Below the pieces are notes generated by a model. That model saw only the letters and a list, made by a program, of their open reading frames with translations. It was not told where the DNA came from and did no database searches. Below, one piece after another: positions 5,939 through 15,298 of a stretch of DNA of 64,000 nt. Source of the DNA: Rhodobacter sp. NTK016B. GTDB taxonomy: Bacteria; Pseudomonadota; Alphaproteobacteria; Rhodobacterales; Rhodobacteraceae. Each line of letters opens with the position of its first letter. Position 1 is the first letter of the stretch. Both the position numbers and the translations under genes were made by a program. The stretch is taken from positions 1-64,000 of the forward strand of contig NZ_JAFKOK010000017.1 of NCBI RefSeq assembly GCF_017303295.1. Reading direction: 5' to 3'.

Positions 5939-8898
5939 TTCTTGTCCTTGAGTCCCATCAGCGCGGCGGCGAAGGGGTTGTCCGGGTCGATCCGGTCGCG
6001 TTTGCGCTCAGGGCCCGACGAGAAGCTGCGGGGCTGCTGGCCGCGCTTGTCGCCCGGCTTGCCCTTGCCACCTTTCGGGCCGCCCTTGGGACGATCACCG
6101 CGCGGGCCGTCGGACTTGCCACCCTTGCCGCCTTCGCGGCGCGGACGGTCGCCCTTGTCGCGCGCGCCCTGCTCGGTGCCCGGCTCGCGGCGGGCACCGC
6201 TCCGACGCGGACCGTCGCCGCGATTGTTGCGCGGACGCGGGGACCAGCGGAAGGTGTAGAACACTTCCGTCTCATCCACGGCCTCGGCATCGGCATCAGG
6301 CGCAGCCTCGGCATCAGCCGCAACGGCGGGTTCCTCCGCAGGCGTTTCCGGAGCCGTTTCCGCCGGGGCTTCGACCACCGGCTCGGCGGGCGCTTCGGCA
6401 GCGTCGGCTGCCGCTTCCGGCGCCTCGTCACCGTCCTGCGCCGCGATGCGGGCCGCTTCGGCCTCGCTGCGGGCCTTGGCGGCGATATCCTCGGCGGTCG
6501 CTTCGGCGCTGGGTTGCGGACGCGTTTTCGCGCGTTCGCCCTTCTCGGCGGCATAGCCGAGGCCCTGCATCAGATCGGCGAATTGCTCAAGCGTCATGCC
6601 GGTGATCGACAGCATGTCGGGCGTGGCCTCGAACCCGGCGCGCGCATCCTTGGTGCGCACCAGATCGGCCAGACGCTCGAGCATGTCGATGCGGATCGCG
6701 CGCAACCCGGCGGGGCGGTAGCCCGACAGCGTGTAATGCTGCGCGGGAACCTCGGGCAGGTTGGGGATCGTCACCAGACCCGGCGGCGGGCTTTCGGGGA
6801 AGGTCTCAAGCCCCTCGGTCAGCGACCACAGCACCAGCCGCAGACGAGTCGGCGCGGGTTTCAGCAAGGCGGGCAGGAAGATGGTGAACTGGCCGAACCG
6901 AACGCCATGCTTGCGCAGCGCGCCACGGGCTTCCTGATCGAGCGTCTTCACCTCGTCTGCGACGCCTTCGCGCGGAATCACGCCCAGCGCTTCGACCAGA
7001 CGGAAGGCAAAGCCGCGCGGCAGGCCGGTCAGCGTTTCGTCGCGCTGCAGGTTCACAAGCGGCTCGAACTGGGCCGCGATCTTGCGGTCGATGAAATGCT
7101 GCAGGCGGCGGCGCACTTTCTCGGCCACGTCGGGACCGGCTTCGTCATCGACGAAAGCCTGCACCTGCGGACGCAGCGCATCGGCGCCGGCGACCAGTTT
7201 GCCGACCGCTTCCGAACCCCACATCAGGCCACCCTGCTCGGTGAAATCCATCTCTGTATCGGGGGCGTTATAGAACTTGTCTGCGCGCAGGTTGAACGCG
7301 GGCGCCAGCGCCGCCACTGCGGCCTGCCGCAGGGTCCGCGCTTCATCCGCCGAGGCGGTCTTGTCCTGACGGAAGCGGAACCCTTCGAGACGGCCGAGGA
7401 GTTCCCCGTCCACCGTCACTTCACCCTTGTCGTTCACCTCGGCCACAAGGCTCTCCTTCTGGTTCAACCGGCGCATCAACACGCTTGTGCGCCGGTCAAC
7501 AAATGCTGCGGTCAGCCTCGCATGCAGCGCGTCTGACAGGCGGTCTTCTACAGCGCGAGTTTCCCCGCGCCAATGGCTTTCGTCATCCACCCAACCGGCC
7601 CGTTGCGCGACATAAGTCCAAGTGCGGATAAAGGCCAGCCGTCGCGACAAAGTATCGATATCGCCCTGCGTCCGGTCGATCCGGGCAATCGCCCGCGCCA
7701 GCCAGTCGGTGGGAATACGTCCCCCATCATGCAGGAACTCGAAGAGCTTCGCCAAGAGAGTCGTGTGCTCGGTATGCGAAATCCCGCGGAAATCGGGAAT
7801 GCGGCAGACATCCCAGAGCAGACGCACGTCGCGGGCGTTGCGCAAGCGAGACGTGACCTCGGGCATCGCGTTGAGGCTTTTCAGCGCCATCAGGTCATCA
7901 GATTCGCGCACGCGGGTCAGCCATTCGTCGCGCGTGGGCCGCTCGAGACTGTCGATCAGCCGCTCGGCGGTGCCGAATTCCAGCCGCGCATTGCGCCATT
8001 GCAGCTTGCGGACCGGCAGGAACTGGTGGGTCTCGATCGCCTCGACGACCTCGGGATGAAGTGGCCGCGCCTCACCGGTGACGCCGAAAGTGCCCGCCGC
8101 CGTGTGCCGCCCGGCCCGCCCGGCGATCTGCGCCAGTTCGTCAGGATTGAGCGGGCGCATCCGGCGGCCATCGAATTTCGAGGTGCCGGCAAAGGCCACG
8201 TGCCGGATATCGAGGTTCAGCCCCATGCCGATCGCGTCCGTCGCCACGAGGTAATCGACATCGCCGTTCTGATACAGATCCACCTGCGCGTTGCGCGTGC
8301 GCGGGCTCAGCGCGCCCATGACGATGGCGCAGCCGCCCTTCTGACGGCGGATCAGCTCGGCGATGGCATAGACGTTTTCCACGCTGAACGCGACGATGGC
8401 CGAGCGCGTGGGCATCCGCGCGATCTTCTTCGATCCGGCATAGGACAGCACCGACATCCGCTCGCGCCGCACGAATTGCACGCCCGGGATCAGCGCCGCG
8501 ATGGCGCCGCGCATCGTGTCCGAGCCGAGAAACAGCGTCTCGTGCAGACCGCGCGCATTGAGCAGCCGGTCGGTAAAGACATGCCCCCGATCCAGATCGG
8601 CGCAAAGCTGGATCTCGTCGATAGCCACGAAATCGGCACCGATTTCGAGCGGCATCGCCTCGGTCGTGCAGACCCAGTATTGCGTGCGCTCAGGCACGAT
8701 GCGCTCTTCGCCCGTGACCAGCGCCACGACCGACGGGCCGCGCAGCGCGACGATGCGGTCATAAACCTCACGCGCAAGCAGACGCAGCGGCAGGCCGATG
8801 ACGCCCGTGCGGTGGCTGAGCATCCGCTCGATGGCGTAATGGGTCTTGCCGGTATTGGTGGGACCCAGAACCGCCGTAACCCGACTTTTGGTGTTCAT
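5935..8898 (-). CDS. Suv3-like ATP-dependent RNA helicase
   Basis: This 987-residue superfamily 2 helicase resembles mitochondrial SUV3. It has Walker A GPTNTGKT (12-19), motif II DEIQ (94-97) and motif VI QIAGRAGR (257-264). A Suv3-type helical region follows; about 790-880 is Ala/Glu/Pro-rich and acidic, and about 890-970 is a Gly/Arg/Lys-rich basic tail expected to bind RNA. Suv3 proteins unwind RNA with a 3'-5' exonuclease; in alphaproteobacteria the partner is not established. It lies 90 bp after the TPR gene and overlaps the S4 gene by 4 bases. The two low-complexity tails are the least certain parts functionally. Confidence 0.92.
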   Translation of the reverse strand: MNTKSRVTAVLGPTNTGKTHYAIERMLSHRTGVIGLPLRLLAREVYDRIVALRGPSVVALVTGEERIVPERTQYWVCTTEAMPLEIGADFVAIDEIQLCADLDRGHVFTDRLLNARGLHETLFLGSDTMRGAIAALIPGVQFVRRERMSVLSYAGSKKIARMPTRSAIVAFSVENVYAIAELIRRQKGGCAIVMGALSPRTRNAQVDLYQNGDVDYLVATDAIGMGLNLDIRHVAFAGTSKFDGRRMRPLNPDELAQIAGRAGRHTAAGTFGVTGEARPLHPEVVEAIETHQFLPVRKLQWRNARLEFGTAERLIDSLERPTRDEWLTRVRESDDLMALKSLNAMPEVTSRLRNARDVRLLWDVCRIPDFRGISHTEHTTLLAKLFEFLHDGGRIPTDWLARAIARIDRTQGDIDTLSRRLAFIRTWTYVAQRAGWVDDESHWRGETRAVEDRLSDALHARLTAAFVDRRTSVLMRRLNQKESLVAEVNDKGEVTVDGELLGRLEGFRFRQDKTASADEARTLRQAAVAALAPAFNLRADKFYNAPDTEMDFTEQGGLMWGSEAVGKLVAGADALRPQVQAFVDDEAGPDVAEKVRRRLQHFIDRKIAAQFEPLVNLQRDETLTGLPRGFAFRLVEALGVIPREGVADEVKTLDQEARGALRKHGVRFGQFTIFLPALLKPAPTRLRLVLWSLTEGLETFPESPPPGLVTIPNLPEVPAQHYTLSGYRPAGLRAIRIDMLERLADLVRTKDARAGFEATPDMLSITGMTLEQFADLMQGLGYAAEKGERAKTRPQPSAEATAEDIAAKARSEAEAARIAAQDGDEAPEAAADAAEAPAEPVVEAPAETAPETPAEEPAVAADAEAAPDADAEAVDETEVFYTFRWSPRPRNNRGDGPRRSGARREPGTEQGARDKGDRPRREGGKGGKSDGPRGDRPKGGPKGGKGKPGDKRGQQPRSFSSGPERKRDRIDPDNPFAAALMGLKDKK

Positions 8899-8988
8899 TG
8901 ATCTGCCTGCTGCCTCGATCCACGGGCTTTATGTCGGGGCGTCTCTGACGGGGGACCACTGACGGGCACGGCCCCGGCCCGCCCGGTG

Positions 8989-9591
8989 CTAAAGCGCCTG
9001 CCCTTCCGAGGCAAGCTCAAGGCGATGCAGCGCTTCGATCACGCCCTGCTGATGGGGATGAATGGCAAGCGAGGCCCGATAGGCCCGCTGAGCGTCCTGA
9101 TCGCGGTTTAACTGCTCCATGATTTGCCCCAGCCCCGCCAGCGCGCCGAAATGCTGCGGATTGAGCCGCAGCACCTGTTCGATATCCGACAGCGACTGGC
9201 CCAGCCGATTCGCAAGGAAATAGGCGGTGGCACGACCGTTCCACGCCTCGGCGAAATCGGGGGCATAGTCGATCACGGCGCTGAAATGCGAGATCGCGGT
9301 TTCCGCCTGCCCGGCCTGCAGCGCCTCCTGCCCGCGCTGGAACAGGTAATCGATCGTGGGCGAACCCGACTGCCCCCATTGGCGCAGGATCTGCCGCTCG
9401 ATTCGCATCCAGCGTTCCTGTTGCGGGTCCGACAGATCGTCGAGCAACGTGGCAAGATCGCTCGTCTGCGCTGCGGCCGGGGTGGCAATCGCCGCCGAAA
9501 TCCCCAGCGAAAGCGGTGCGGCCGCCAAAATTGACGTTAACGTCAGCGTTGCCGCCACGACAGGATTGAGGATGCGTTTCGCCTGCGCCAT
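8989..9591 (-). CDS. secreted TPR-repeat protein
   Basis: This 200-residue protein has a Sec signal peptide (hydrophobic about 9-36, with ATPAAAQ before a likely cleavage near 41) and about three tetratricopeptide repeats (about 75-180, including FAEAWNGRATAYFLANR). It should be a periplasmic or outer-membrane-associated adaptor. An ORF extension of 30 codons exists upstream, but the ATG giving MAQAKRIL directly precedes the signal peptide and is preferred. It is divergent from the SCP2 gene by 89 bp and leads into the helicase run. No partner protein can be named. Confidence 0.85.
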   Translation of the reverse strand: MAQAKRILNPVVAATLTLTSILAAAPLSLGISAAIATPAAAQTSDLATLLDDLSDPQQERWMRIERQILRQWGQSGSPTIDYLFQRGQEALQAGQAETAISHFSAVIDYAPDFAEAWNGRATAYFLANRLGQSLSDIEQVLRLNPQHFGALAGLGQIMEQLNRDQDAQRAYRASLAIHPHQQGVIEALHRLELASEGQAL

Positions 9592-9680
9592 AGTCCTGAA
9601 AATAGCGTACCCGACCGGAAAAGCGAGGGGGTCGTCGGGCCCGTGCAATCCTTCCCCCATCACGATCAGGATAAGACACA

Positions 9681-9965
9681 ATGAGCGAGATCATCGACCA
9701 GGCCGTCGCGGCCCTTTCGGCCAAGGTGGACAGCTTTGACGGCTCGGCGAAATTCGTCATCGAAAACGAAGGCTCGATCGTGCTGGACGGCGCGGGCGTG
9801 CGCGAATCGGATGACGACACCGATGTCACGCTGACCGCCTCGGCCGAGACGTTTCAGGCAATCATGGAAGGCGACGTGAACCCGACCATGGCCTTCATGC
9901 AGGGCAAGCTGAAGATCGACGGCTCGATGGGCGAGGCGATGAAGCTCGCGTCAGTTCTGGGCTGA
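9681..9965 (+). CDS. SCP2 sterol-carrier domain protein
   Basis: This 94-residue protein is a stand-alone SCP2 domain, a small lipid-binding fold, with no export signal, so it is cytoplasmic. The segment NPTMAFMQGKLKIDGSMG near the C terminus is the most conserved part of the family. AGGATAAG forms a good ribosome binding site before the ATG. The alpha/beta hydrolase and acyl-CoA synthetase genes that follow on the same strand suggest a role in fatty-acyl or lipid handling, which is inference from context. Confidence 0.9.
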   Translation: MSEIIDQAVAALSAKVDSFDGSAKFVIENEGSIVLDGAGVRESDDDTDVTLTASAETFQAIMEGDVNPTMAFMQGKLKIDGSMGEAMKLASVLG

Positions 9966-9974
9966 GACGCGGCG

Positions 9975-10910
9975 ATGGCTGAAATCCGCCCTCTGGAAGG
10001 CGATGGCGGCCCGGCGGGCGGCCATGCGCGCTTTCTGACGGCGGTCGACGGCATTCGCATCCGGCTGGGCCACTGGCCCGCGCCCGAGGGCGGCAAGGGT
10101 CACGTGCTGATCCTGCCCGGTCGCACCGAGTATATCGAGAAATACGGGCTGGTGGCGCGGGATCTTCACGCCGCGGGCTGGGGCAGTTTCGCGCTGGACT
10201 GGCGCGGTCAGGGACTGGCCGACCGCGCCTTCAGCGACGGGCTGAAGGGCCATGTCGGTGATTTCGCCGAATTCCAGCGCGACCTCGATGTGGCGCTCGA
10301 TACGATCCGCGCCATTGCCGGGGATTGCGTGCCATGGCTCGCACATTCGATGGGCGGCTGCATCGCGCTGCGCGGTCTGGTGCGCGGCAAGACCCCGCCT
10401 GCTATCGCCTTCAGCGCGCCGATGCTGGGCCTGTCGAACCCGGCGGGACAATTGCGCGCGCTGGGGCTTCTCGCCGGGGCGGCCCGGCTGTTGCGACTGG
10501 ATACCGGATACGCCCCCACGACGGGGCCGACCTACGGCATCGCGACCGAGACCTTCGAGCGCAACACCCTCACCACCGATCCCGAGCAATACGCCCGGAT
10601 GAAAGCGCAGATCGCCGCCGAGCCGCGTTTCGGGCTGGGCGGACCGTCGCTGCGCTGGATGGGTGCGGCGCTGCGCGAGATGTCAGACCTTGCGCACCAG
10701 CCTTCGCCCGCGATCCCCGCGCTGTTCGGGCTGGGCGGGGACGAAGGCATCGTCGCCCCGGCCGCGATCCGGGCACGGGTGGCCAATTGGCACGGCGCCG
10801 AGCTGGTCGACTATCCCGGCGCCCGGCACGAATTGCTGATGGAGCGCGCCGAGATTCGCGACGATTTCCTCGCCCGCACTGTGGCGCTGTTCGACCGTCA
10901 CCGGACCTGA
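9975..10910 (+). CDS. alpha/beta hydrolase, lysophospholipase-like
   Basis: This 311-residue alpha/beta hydrolase is related to the monoacylglycerol lipase/PldB group. The nucleophile elbow is AHSMGG with Ser125. An Asp in LGGDEG (about 258) and His in GARHELL (about 288) complete a likely catalytic triad. There is no signal peptide. The gene starts 9 bases after the SCP2 stop and is probably co-transcribed with it, which fits a lipid-hydrolysis step; the true substrate is unknown. Confidence 0.85.
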   Translation: MAEIRPLEGDGGPAGGHARFLTAVDGIRIRLGHWPAPEGGKGHVLILPGRTEYIEKYGLVARDLHAAGWGSFALDWRGQGLADRAFSDGLKGHVGDFAEFQRDLDVALDTIRAIAGDCVPWLAHSMGGCIALRGLVRGKTPPAIAFSAPMLGLSNPAGQLRALGLLAGAARLLRLDTGYAPTTGPTYGIATETFERNTLTTDPEQYARMKAQIAAEPRFGLGGPSLRWMGAALREMSDLAHQPSPAIPALFGLGGDEGIVAPAAIRARVANWHGAELVDYPGARHELLMERAEIRDDFLARTVALFDRHRT

Positions 10911-11012
10911 GAACCGGCGACGCGACGGCAGCGACCGGTTGCGATTGAATCCCCCTGACGTTCACGCCAAGATTGATTGCGCGCATCAGACGCGTCTGGG
11001 AGGATAACGAAC

Positions 11013-12908
11013 ATGACGAGCCAATTCGCAAGCCTTGCGGATCGAAACGCCATCGAGGCCGAGATGCCCTGGGCCGACCGCGACATGCCCGCCACGGTCT
11101 ACGATCAGGTCACGCGAACGGCCCTGACCCATGGCCGGCGCAACGCCGTCTCGTTCCAGCTTTTCTCGGATGACGGCGCCCATGCCGAAACCCTGACCTG
11201 GACGCAGTTCCACGCCAAGGTCACGCAGGCCGCAAACCTGTTTCGCAGTCTCGGCGTCGGACCCGATGATACCGTGGCCTTCGTGCTGCCGACGATCAAC
11301 GAAACCGCCATCACCCTGTTCGGCGCGATGACGGCAGGGATCGTCAACCCGATCAACCCGCTGATGGAGCCCGAGAAAATCGCGGGCATCCTGCGCGAGA
11401 CGAAGGCCAAGGTCGTGGTCACCCTGCGCGCCTTTCCGAAATCGGACGTGGCGCAGAAAGTGGCCGAAGCCGTGGGCAACGCCCCCAGCGTGAAAACCGT
11501 GCTCGAAGTGGATCTCAACCACTACGTGACCGGTCTCAAGAAGATGATCATCCCGCTGATCCGGCCCAAGAACCCGGTTCACCACACCGCGCGCGTCCTC
11601 AGCTTCTTCCGCGAACTGGAAAAGCAGCCCGCCCAGCGGCTGACCTTCGATCAGGCCAAGGACGATCCGGTCTGCGCCTATTTCCATACCGGTGGCACGA
11701 CGGGCCTGCCCAAGGTCGCCCAGCATCGCCATTCGGGCATTCTGTACAATGGCTGGATCGGCGCGACGCTGCTGATGGACGAAACCGATGTGGTGCTCTG
11801 CCCGCTGCCGCTGTTTCACGTCTTCGCCGCCTACCCGGTGCTGATGTCGGTCACCTGCGCGGGCGCGCATGTGATCATGCCCACGCCGCAAGGCTACCGG
11901 GGTGACGGGGTGTTCGACAATTTCTGGAAGCTGGTCGAGCGCTGGAACGCCACTTTCGTGATCACCGTGCCCACCGCGCTTTCGGCGCTGATGCAGCGCC
12001 CGGTCAATGCCAATATCTCCAGCCTGAAAAGCGGCTTTTCAGGCTCGGCGCCCTTACCGCTCGAACTCTATCGCCGGTTCGAGGAAGCAACCGGCGTGTC
12101 GATCATCGAAGGCTACGGCCTGACCGAGGCCACCTGCCTTGTGTCGTGCAACCCGATCAGCGGCGAGAAGAAGGTGGGCTCGGTCGGCATCCCCTTCCCC
12201 TATTGCAGCGTGCGCATCCTGCATCACGACGCCGATGGCGGGGTCAGCAAGGAGTGCGGCCCCGACGAGGTCGGCGAGATCTGCATCTCGAATCCCGGCG
12301 TGATCCCCGGCTCGACCTATACCGAGAAAGCCAAGAATGACGGGCTTTACGCCGATGGAAGCTGGCTGCGCACTGGCGATCTGGGGCGGATCGACCCCGA
12401 TGGCTATCTTTGGATCACCGGCCGCGCCAAGGATCTGATCATCCGTGGCGGGCACAATATCGACCCGGCGATGATCGAAGAGGCGCTGCTCAGCCATCCC
12501 TCCGTCGCCTTCGTCGGCGCCATCGGTCAGCCCGACGCCAAGGCGGGCGAATTGCCCTGCGCCTATGTCGAACTGGTGGGCGGCAAGAACGTGACGGAAC
12601 GCGATCTGGCCGACCATGCCGCCAACCGCATCCCCGAGCGCGCCGCCGTGCCGAAATACATCGAGATCCTGCCCGAACTGCCGAAAACCGCCGTCGGCAA
12701 GGTCTTCAAACCCGACCTGCGGCGGCTGGCGATCACCCGGGTCTTCGACGAGACGCTCGGTGAGGCGAAGCTCGACGCAAAGGTGGCCGAAGTGATCGAG
12801 GACAAGAAGCGCGGCCTCGTGGCCCGCATCGAAGCCGCGCCTGGGGTGGATGACGCGAAGCTGACCGAGATTCTGGGCCAGTTCTCGGTCCCGTGGGAAA
12901 AGGTCTGA
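11013..12908 (+). CDS. acyl-CoA synthetase (AMP-binding)
   Basis: This 631-residue member of the ANL superfamily activates a carboxylic acid to its acyl-CoA through an acyl-adenylate. It has the P-loop HTGGTTGLPK, the motif GYGLTEATC, the hinge motif GYLWITGRAKDLIIRGG and the C-terminal catalytic lysine context PKTAVGKVFKPDLR. There is no signal peptide. Before the ATG lies AGGATAACGAAC, a good ribosome binding site; an upstream in-frame start (10977) adds 12 codons without support. Medium or long-chain fatty acids are the likely substrate, but aromatic acids cannot be excluded. Confidence 0.9.
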   Translation: MTSQFASLADRNAIEAEMPWADRDMPATVYDQVTRTALTHGRRNAVSFQLFSDDGAHAETLTWTQFHAKVTQAANLFRSLGVGPDDTVAFVLPTINETAITLFGAMTAGIVNPINPLMEPEKIAGILRETKAKVVVTLRAFPKSDVAQKVAEAVGNAPSVKTVLEVDLNHYVTGLKKMIIPLIRPKNPVHHTARVLSFFRELEKQPAQRLTFDQAKDDPVCAYFHTGGTTGLPKVAQHRHSGILYNGWIGATLLMDETDVVLCPLPLFHVFAAYPVLMSVTCAGAHVIMPTPQGYRGDGVFDNFWKLVERWNATFVITVPTALSALMQRPVNANISSLKSGFSGSAPLPLELYRRFEEATGVSIIEGYGLTEATCLVSCNPISGEKKVGSVGIPFPYCSVRILHHDADGGVSKECGPDEVGEICISNPGVIPGSTYTEKAKNDGLYADGSWLRTGDLGRIDPDGYLWITGRAKDLIIRGGHNIDPAMIEEALLSHPSVAFVGAIGQPDAKAGELPCAYVELVGGKNVTERDLADHAANRIPERAAVPKYIEILPELPKTAVGKVFKPDLRRLAITRVFDETLGEAKLDAKVAEVIEDKKRGLVARIEAAPGVDDAKLTEILGQFSVPWEKV

Positions 12909-12944
12909 TGCGCCTCGTTACGCCGCCACGCGAGGGTCTCGGGG

Positions 12945-13095
12945 GCAGGGCACGCCCTTCCCCAGGCCCCTTCCTTGGATATTCGACGAACAAAGATAGG
13001 GTGTTAACACCCGGTTAACCACGCATCTTTAATCCGGAAATATCCTCAGAGGGTGAATTGGCCGCAGGCCAAGAGGGGGGCAGACAGCCCCCCTT
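12945..13095. repeat. 3'-end intergenic element, copy 3 (bidirectional)
   Basis: This composite element lies between the convergent acyl-CoA synthetase and mtaB genes. The plus half (13024-13095) has CATCTTTAATCC, AAATATCC, hairpin 1 TTGGCC-GCA-GGCCAA and hairpin 2 GGGGGGC-AGACA-GCCCCCC. The minus half has a related CTATCTTTGTTC and GAATATCC plus a G-rich tail. Outer arms GGATATT (12977) and AATATCC (13045) make the centre a long inverted repeat, and GGGTGTTAACACCC (12999-13012) inside it is a perfect 14-base palindrome. Confidence 0.75.
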
Positions 13096-13136
13096 CCTTT
13101 CGCATTACCCAGCGCGCCCGGTCGCGGTCGCCAGCC

Positions 13137-14414
13137 TTACGCGCCCGCGCGCAATTGCTGTCCGTCATGCCCGACGATCCGTGCGGGCACGATCTGGCCC
13201 ACCGGCTGGTCGCTGTCGAACCGGACCTCGGTAAATTGCTCGGTCCGGCCCATGCGGGCGTTTTCCAGAAGGACGCGGTGATCGTGCCCGACCTGTTGCG
13301 CCAGATGGCGCGCGGCAACACTGGCGCCCAGATCCCGCAGCCGCGCCGCGCGTTCCTTGATCAGCGGCTTGGCGACCTGTGGCATCCGCGCAGCAGGCGT
13401 GCCCTTGCGGGGCGAATAGGGAAAAACATGCAGCCACGTCAGGCCGCATTCCTCGACCAGTTTCAGCGAATTGGCGAACATCTCTTCGGTTTCCGTGGGA
13501 AAGCCCGCGATGATGTCCGCGCCATAGATCAGGTCGGGGCGCGCCGCGCGCATATCCTCGCAAAAGCGGATTGCGTCGTCGCGCAGATGGCGGCGCTTCA
13601 TCCGCTTCAGGATCATGTCGTCGCCCGCCTGCAGGGACAGGTGCAGATGCGGCATCAGGCGCGGCTCGGTGGCGATGGCCTCGATCAGCGCGGGATCGGC
13701 TTCGACCGAGTCGATGGAAGAGATCCGCAGCCGCTGCAGATCCGGCACCAGCTTGAGGATGCGCCGCACCAGATCGCCCAGCTTCGGCTCCGCCGGAAGA
13801 TCCGCACCCCACGAGGTCAGATCGACGCCCGTGAGCACCACCTCGTTGTACCCCGCGCCGACCAGACGCTTGATCTGCTCGACCACCACGCCCGCCGGGA
13901 CCGAGCGTGAATTGCCCCGGCCATAGGGGATGATGCAGAAGGTGCAGCGATGGTCGCAGCCGTTCTGAACCTGCACATAGGCCCGCGCGCGGGTGCCGAA
14001 ACCGTCGATCAGATGGCCCGCCGTCTCGCGCACCGACAGGATGTCATCGACCTGCACGCGCTCGGTCTCGCCGATCAGATCGGGCGCCATGCCCGACCAG
14101 GTCTCGGGCTGCATCTTCTCGTGGTTGCCGATCACACGGGTGACTTCGGGCATCCCGGCAAAGGTCTCGGGCTCGGTCTGCGCGGCGCAGCCGGTAACGA
14201 TGATCGACGCGCCGGGATTTTCCCGCGCGATGCGGCGGATCTCCTGCCGCGCCTTGCGCACCGCCTCGGCGGTCACCGCGCAGGTGTTGACGACATGCGC
14301 ATTCGCCACGCCCGCCGCCTGTGCGAGATCCTTCATCGCCTCGGTCTCGTAGGCGTTTAGCCGGCAGCCCAGCGTGGTAAAGACGGGCGCCTTGATGTCG
14401 GGGGTACCGCTCAT
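13137..14414 (-). CDS. mtaB: tRNA threonylcarbamoyladenosine methylthiotransferase MtaB
   Basis: This 425-residue radical-SAM methylthiotransferase converts t6A37 to ms2t6A37 in ANN-decoding tRNAs. The N-terminal UPF0004 domain has Cys17, Cys45 and Cys76 for the auxiliary [4Fe-4S] cluster, and the radical-SAM motif CDHRCTFC holds Cys153, Cys157 and Cys160. The C-terminal TRAM domain is present at about 370-425. Closeness to MiaB is possible, but the [10 protein letters not shown] start is typical of the MtaB branch. The start overlaps the dapF stop by 4 bases (ATGA), so the two genes are translationally coupled. Confidence 0.93.
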   Translation of the reverse strand: MSGTPDIKAPVFTTLGCRLNAYETEAMKDLAQAAGVANAHVVNTCAVTAEAVRKARQEIRRIARENPGASIIVTGCAAQTEPETFAGMPEVTRVIGNHEKMQPETWSGMAPDLIGETERVQVDDILSVRETAGHLIDGFGTRARAYVQVQNGCDHRCTFCIIPYGRGNSRSVPAGVVVEQIKRLVGAGYNEVVLTGVDLTSWGADLPAEPKLGDLVRRILKLVPDLQRLRISSIDSVEADPALIEAIATEPRLMPHLHLSLQAGDDMILKRMKRRHLRDDAIRFCEDMRAARPDLIYGADIIAGFPTETEEMFANSLKLVEECGLTWLHVFPYSPRKGTPAARMPQVAKPLIKERAARLRDLGASVAARHLAQQVGHDHRVLLENARMGRTEQFTEVRFDSDQPVGQIVPARIVGHDGQQLRAGA

Positions 14415-15238
14415 AACGCGCCCAGAAAATCCGCCGTCAGCTCGGCTTCGAACACGTCCGCGACCGGCCCGGTCAGCCAGACGCCGTCGTCGCGCCACTC
14501 GGCCTCGAGCGTGCCGCCATCGAGCTCGAGCACCACGCGCGGTCCGGTCAGGCCCCGTTGCGCCGCCGCGACCGCCGCCGCGCAGGCGCCCGAGCCGCAG
14601 GCAAGCGTCACACCCGTACCGCGTTCCCAGACCCGCATGCGCAGGTGATCCTCGCCCAGCAGGCTGACGAATTCGACATTGGTGCGCTCAGGGAACAGCG
14701 GATCGCGCTCGACCCGCGCGCCCTGCTCTTCCAGCGCGACCTTCTCGGCGTCGTTGACGATGAAGACGCAATGCGGATTGCCCATGCCGACGCCGACAGG
14801 ATCGCCGTCGAGCGGCAGATGCAGGCTGTCATGCGGGGCGCTCAGCGGGATCTTGTCCCAGTCGGTCAGTGGTGCGCCCATATTGACCCAGACCCGGCCA
14901 TTGCGCCGCTCGGCCTGCAACAATCCGCGCTCGGTGCGGATGGTCAGGGTATCGCGCTCCTGCTGCTGCATCACCAGCCACGCCACACAGCGCGTGGCAT
15001 TCCCGCAGGCCCCCGCCATGGTCCCGTCGCTGTTCCAGAAATCGAGCACCAGATCGGCATCGTCGGCATCGCGCAGCTCGGCCAGCTGATCGAACCCCAC
15101 GCCCCGATGCCGGTCGCCCAGCGCCGCTGCCAGTTTAGGCGTCGTCACCCGGGCGCGCCCGCGCGAATCGAGGATCACGAAGTCGTTGCCGGCTCCGTGC
15201 ATCTTGCGGAAAGTGAGGCTCTGGGTTGTGGTGGTCAT
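14411..15238 (-). CDS. dapF: diaminopimelate epimerase DapF
   Basis: This 275-residue cytoplasmic epimerase interconverts LL- and meso-diaminopimelate for lysine and peptidoglycan synthesis. The two catalytic cysteines are Cys78 (GACGNATR) and Cys214 (ACGSGACAA), in the usual mirrored half-domains. An upstream extension of the reading frame covers the panE promoter region and is rejected in favour of the ATG giving [20 protein letters not shown]. The gene is divergent from panE by 60 bp and overlaps mtaB at its end; this dapF-mtaB order is common in Rhodobacterales. Confidence 0.96.
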   Translation of the reverse strand: MTTTTQSLTFRKMHGAGNDFVILDSRGRARVTTPKLAAALGDRHRGVGFDQLAELRDADDADLVLDFWNSDGTMAGACGNATRCVAWLVMQQQERDTLTIRTERGLLQAERRNGRVWVNMGAPLTDWDKIPLSAPHDSLHLPLDGDPVGVGMGNPHCVFIVNDAEKVALEEQGARVERDPLFPERTNVEFVSLLGEDHLRMRVWERGTGVTLACGSGACAAAVAAAQRGLTGPRVVLELDGGTLEAEWRDDGVWLTGPVADVFEAELTADFLGAL

Positions 15239-15298
15239 GCCGGGGCATATAGGCGCTTTCCTCCAGCGCTGCCAGTGGAAGAAACAAAGGGAAGAGCC

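Noticed and set aside
7573-8901. Plus-strand ORF of 442 codons opposite the Suv3-like helicase
   Set aside because: It is antisense to a gene with complete helicase motifs and has no family features.
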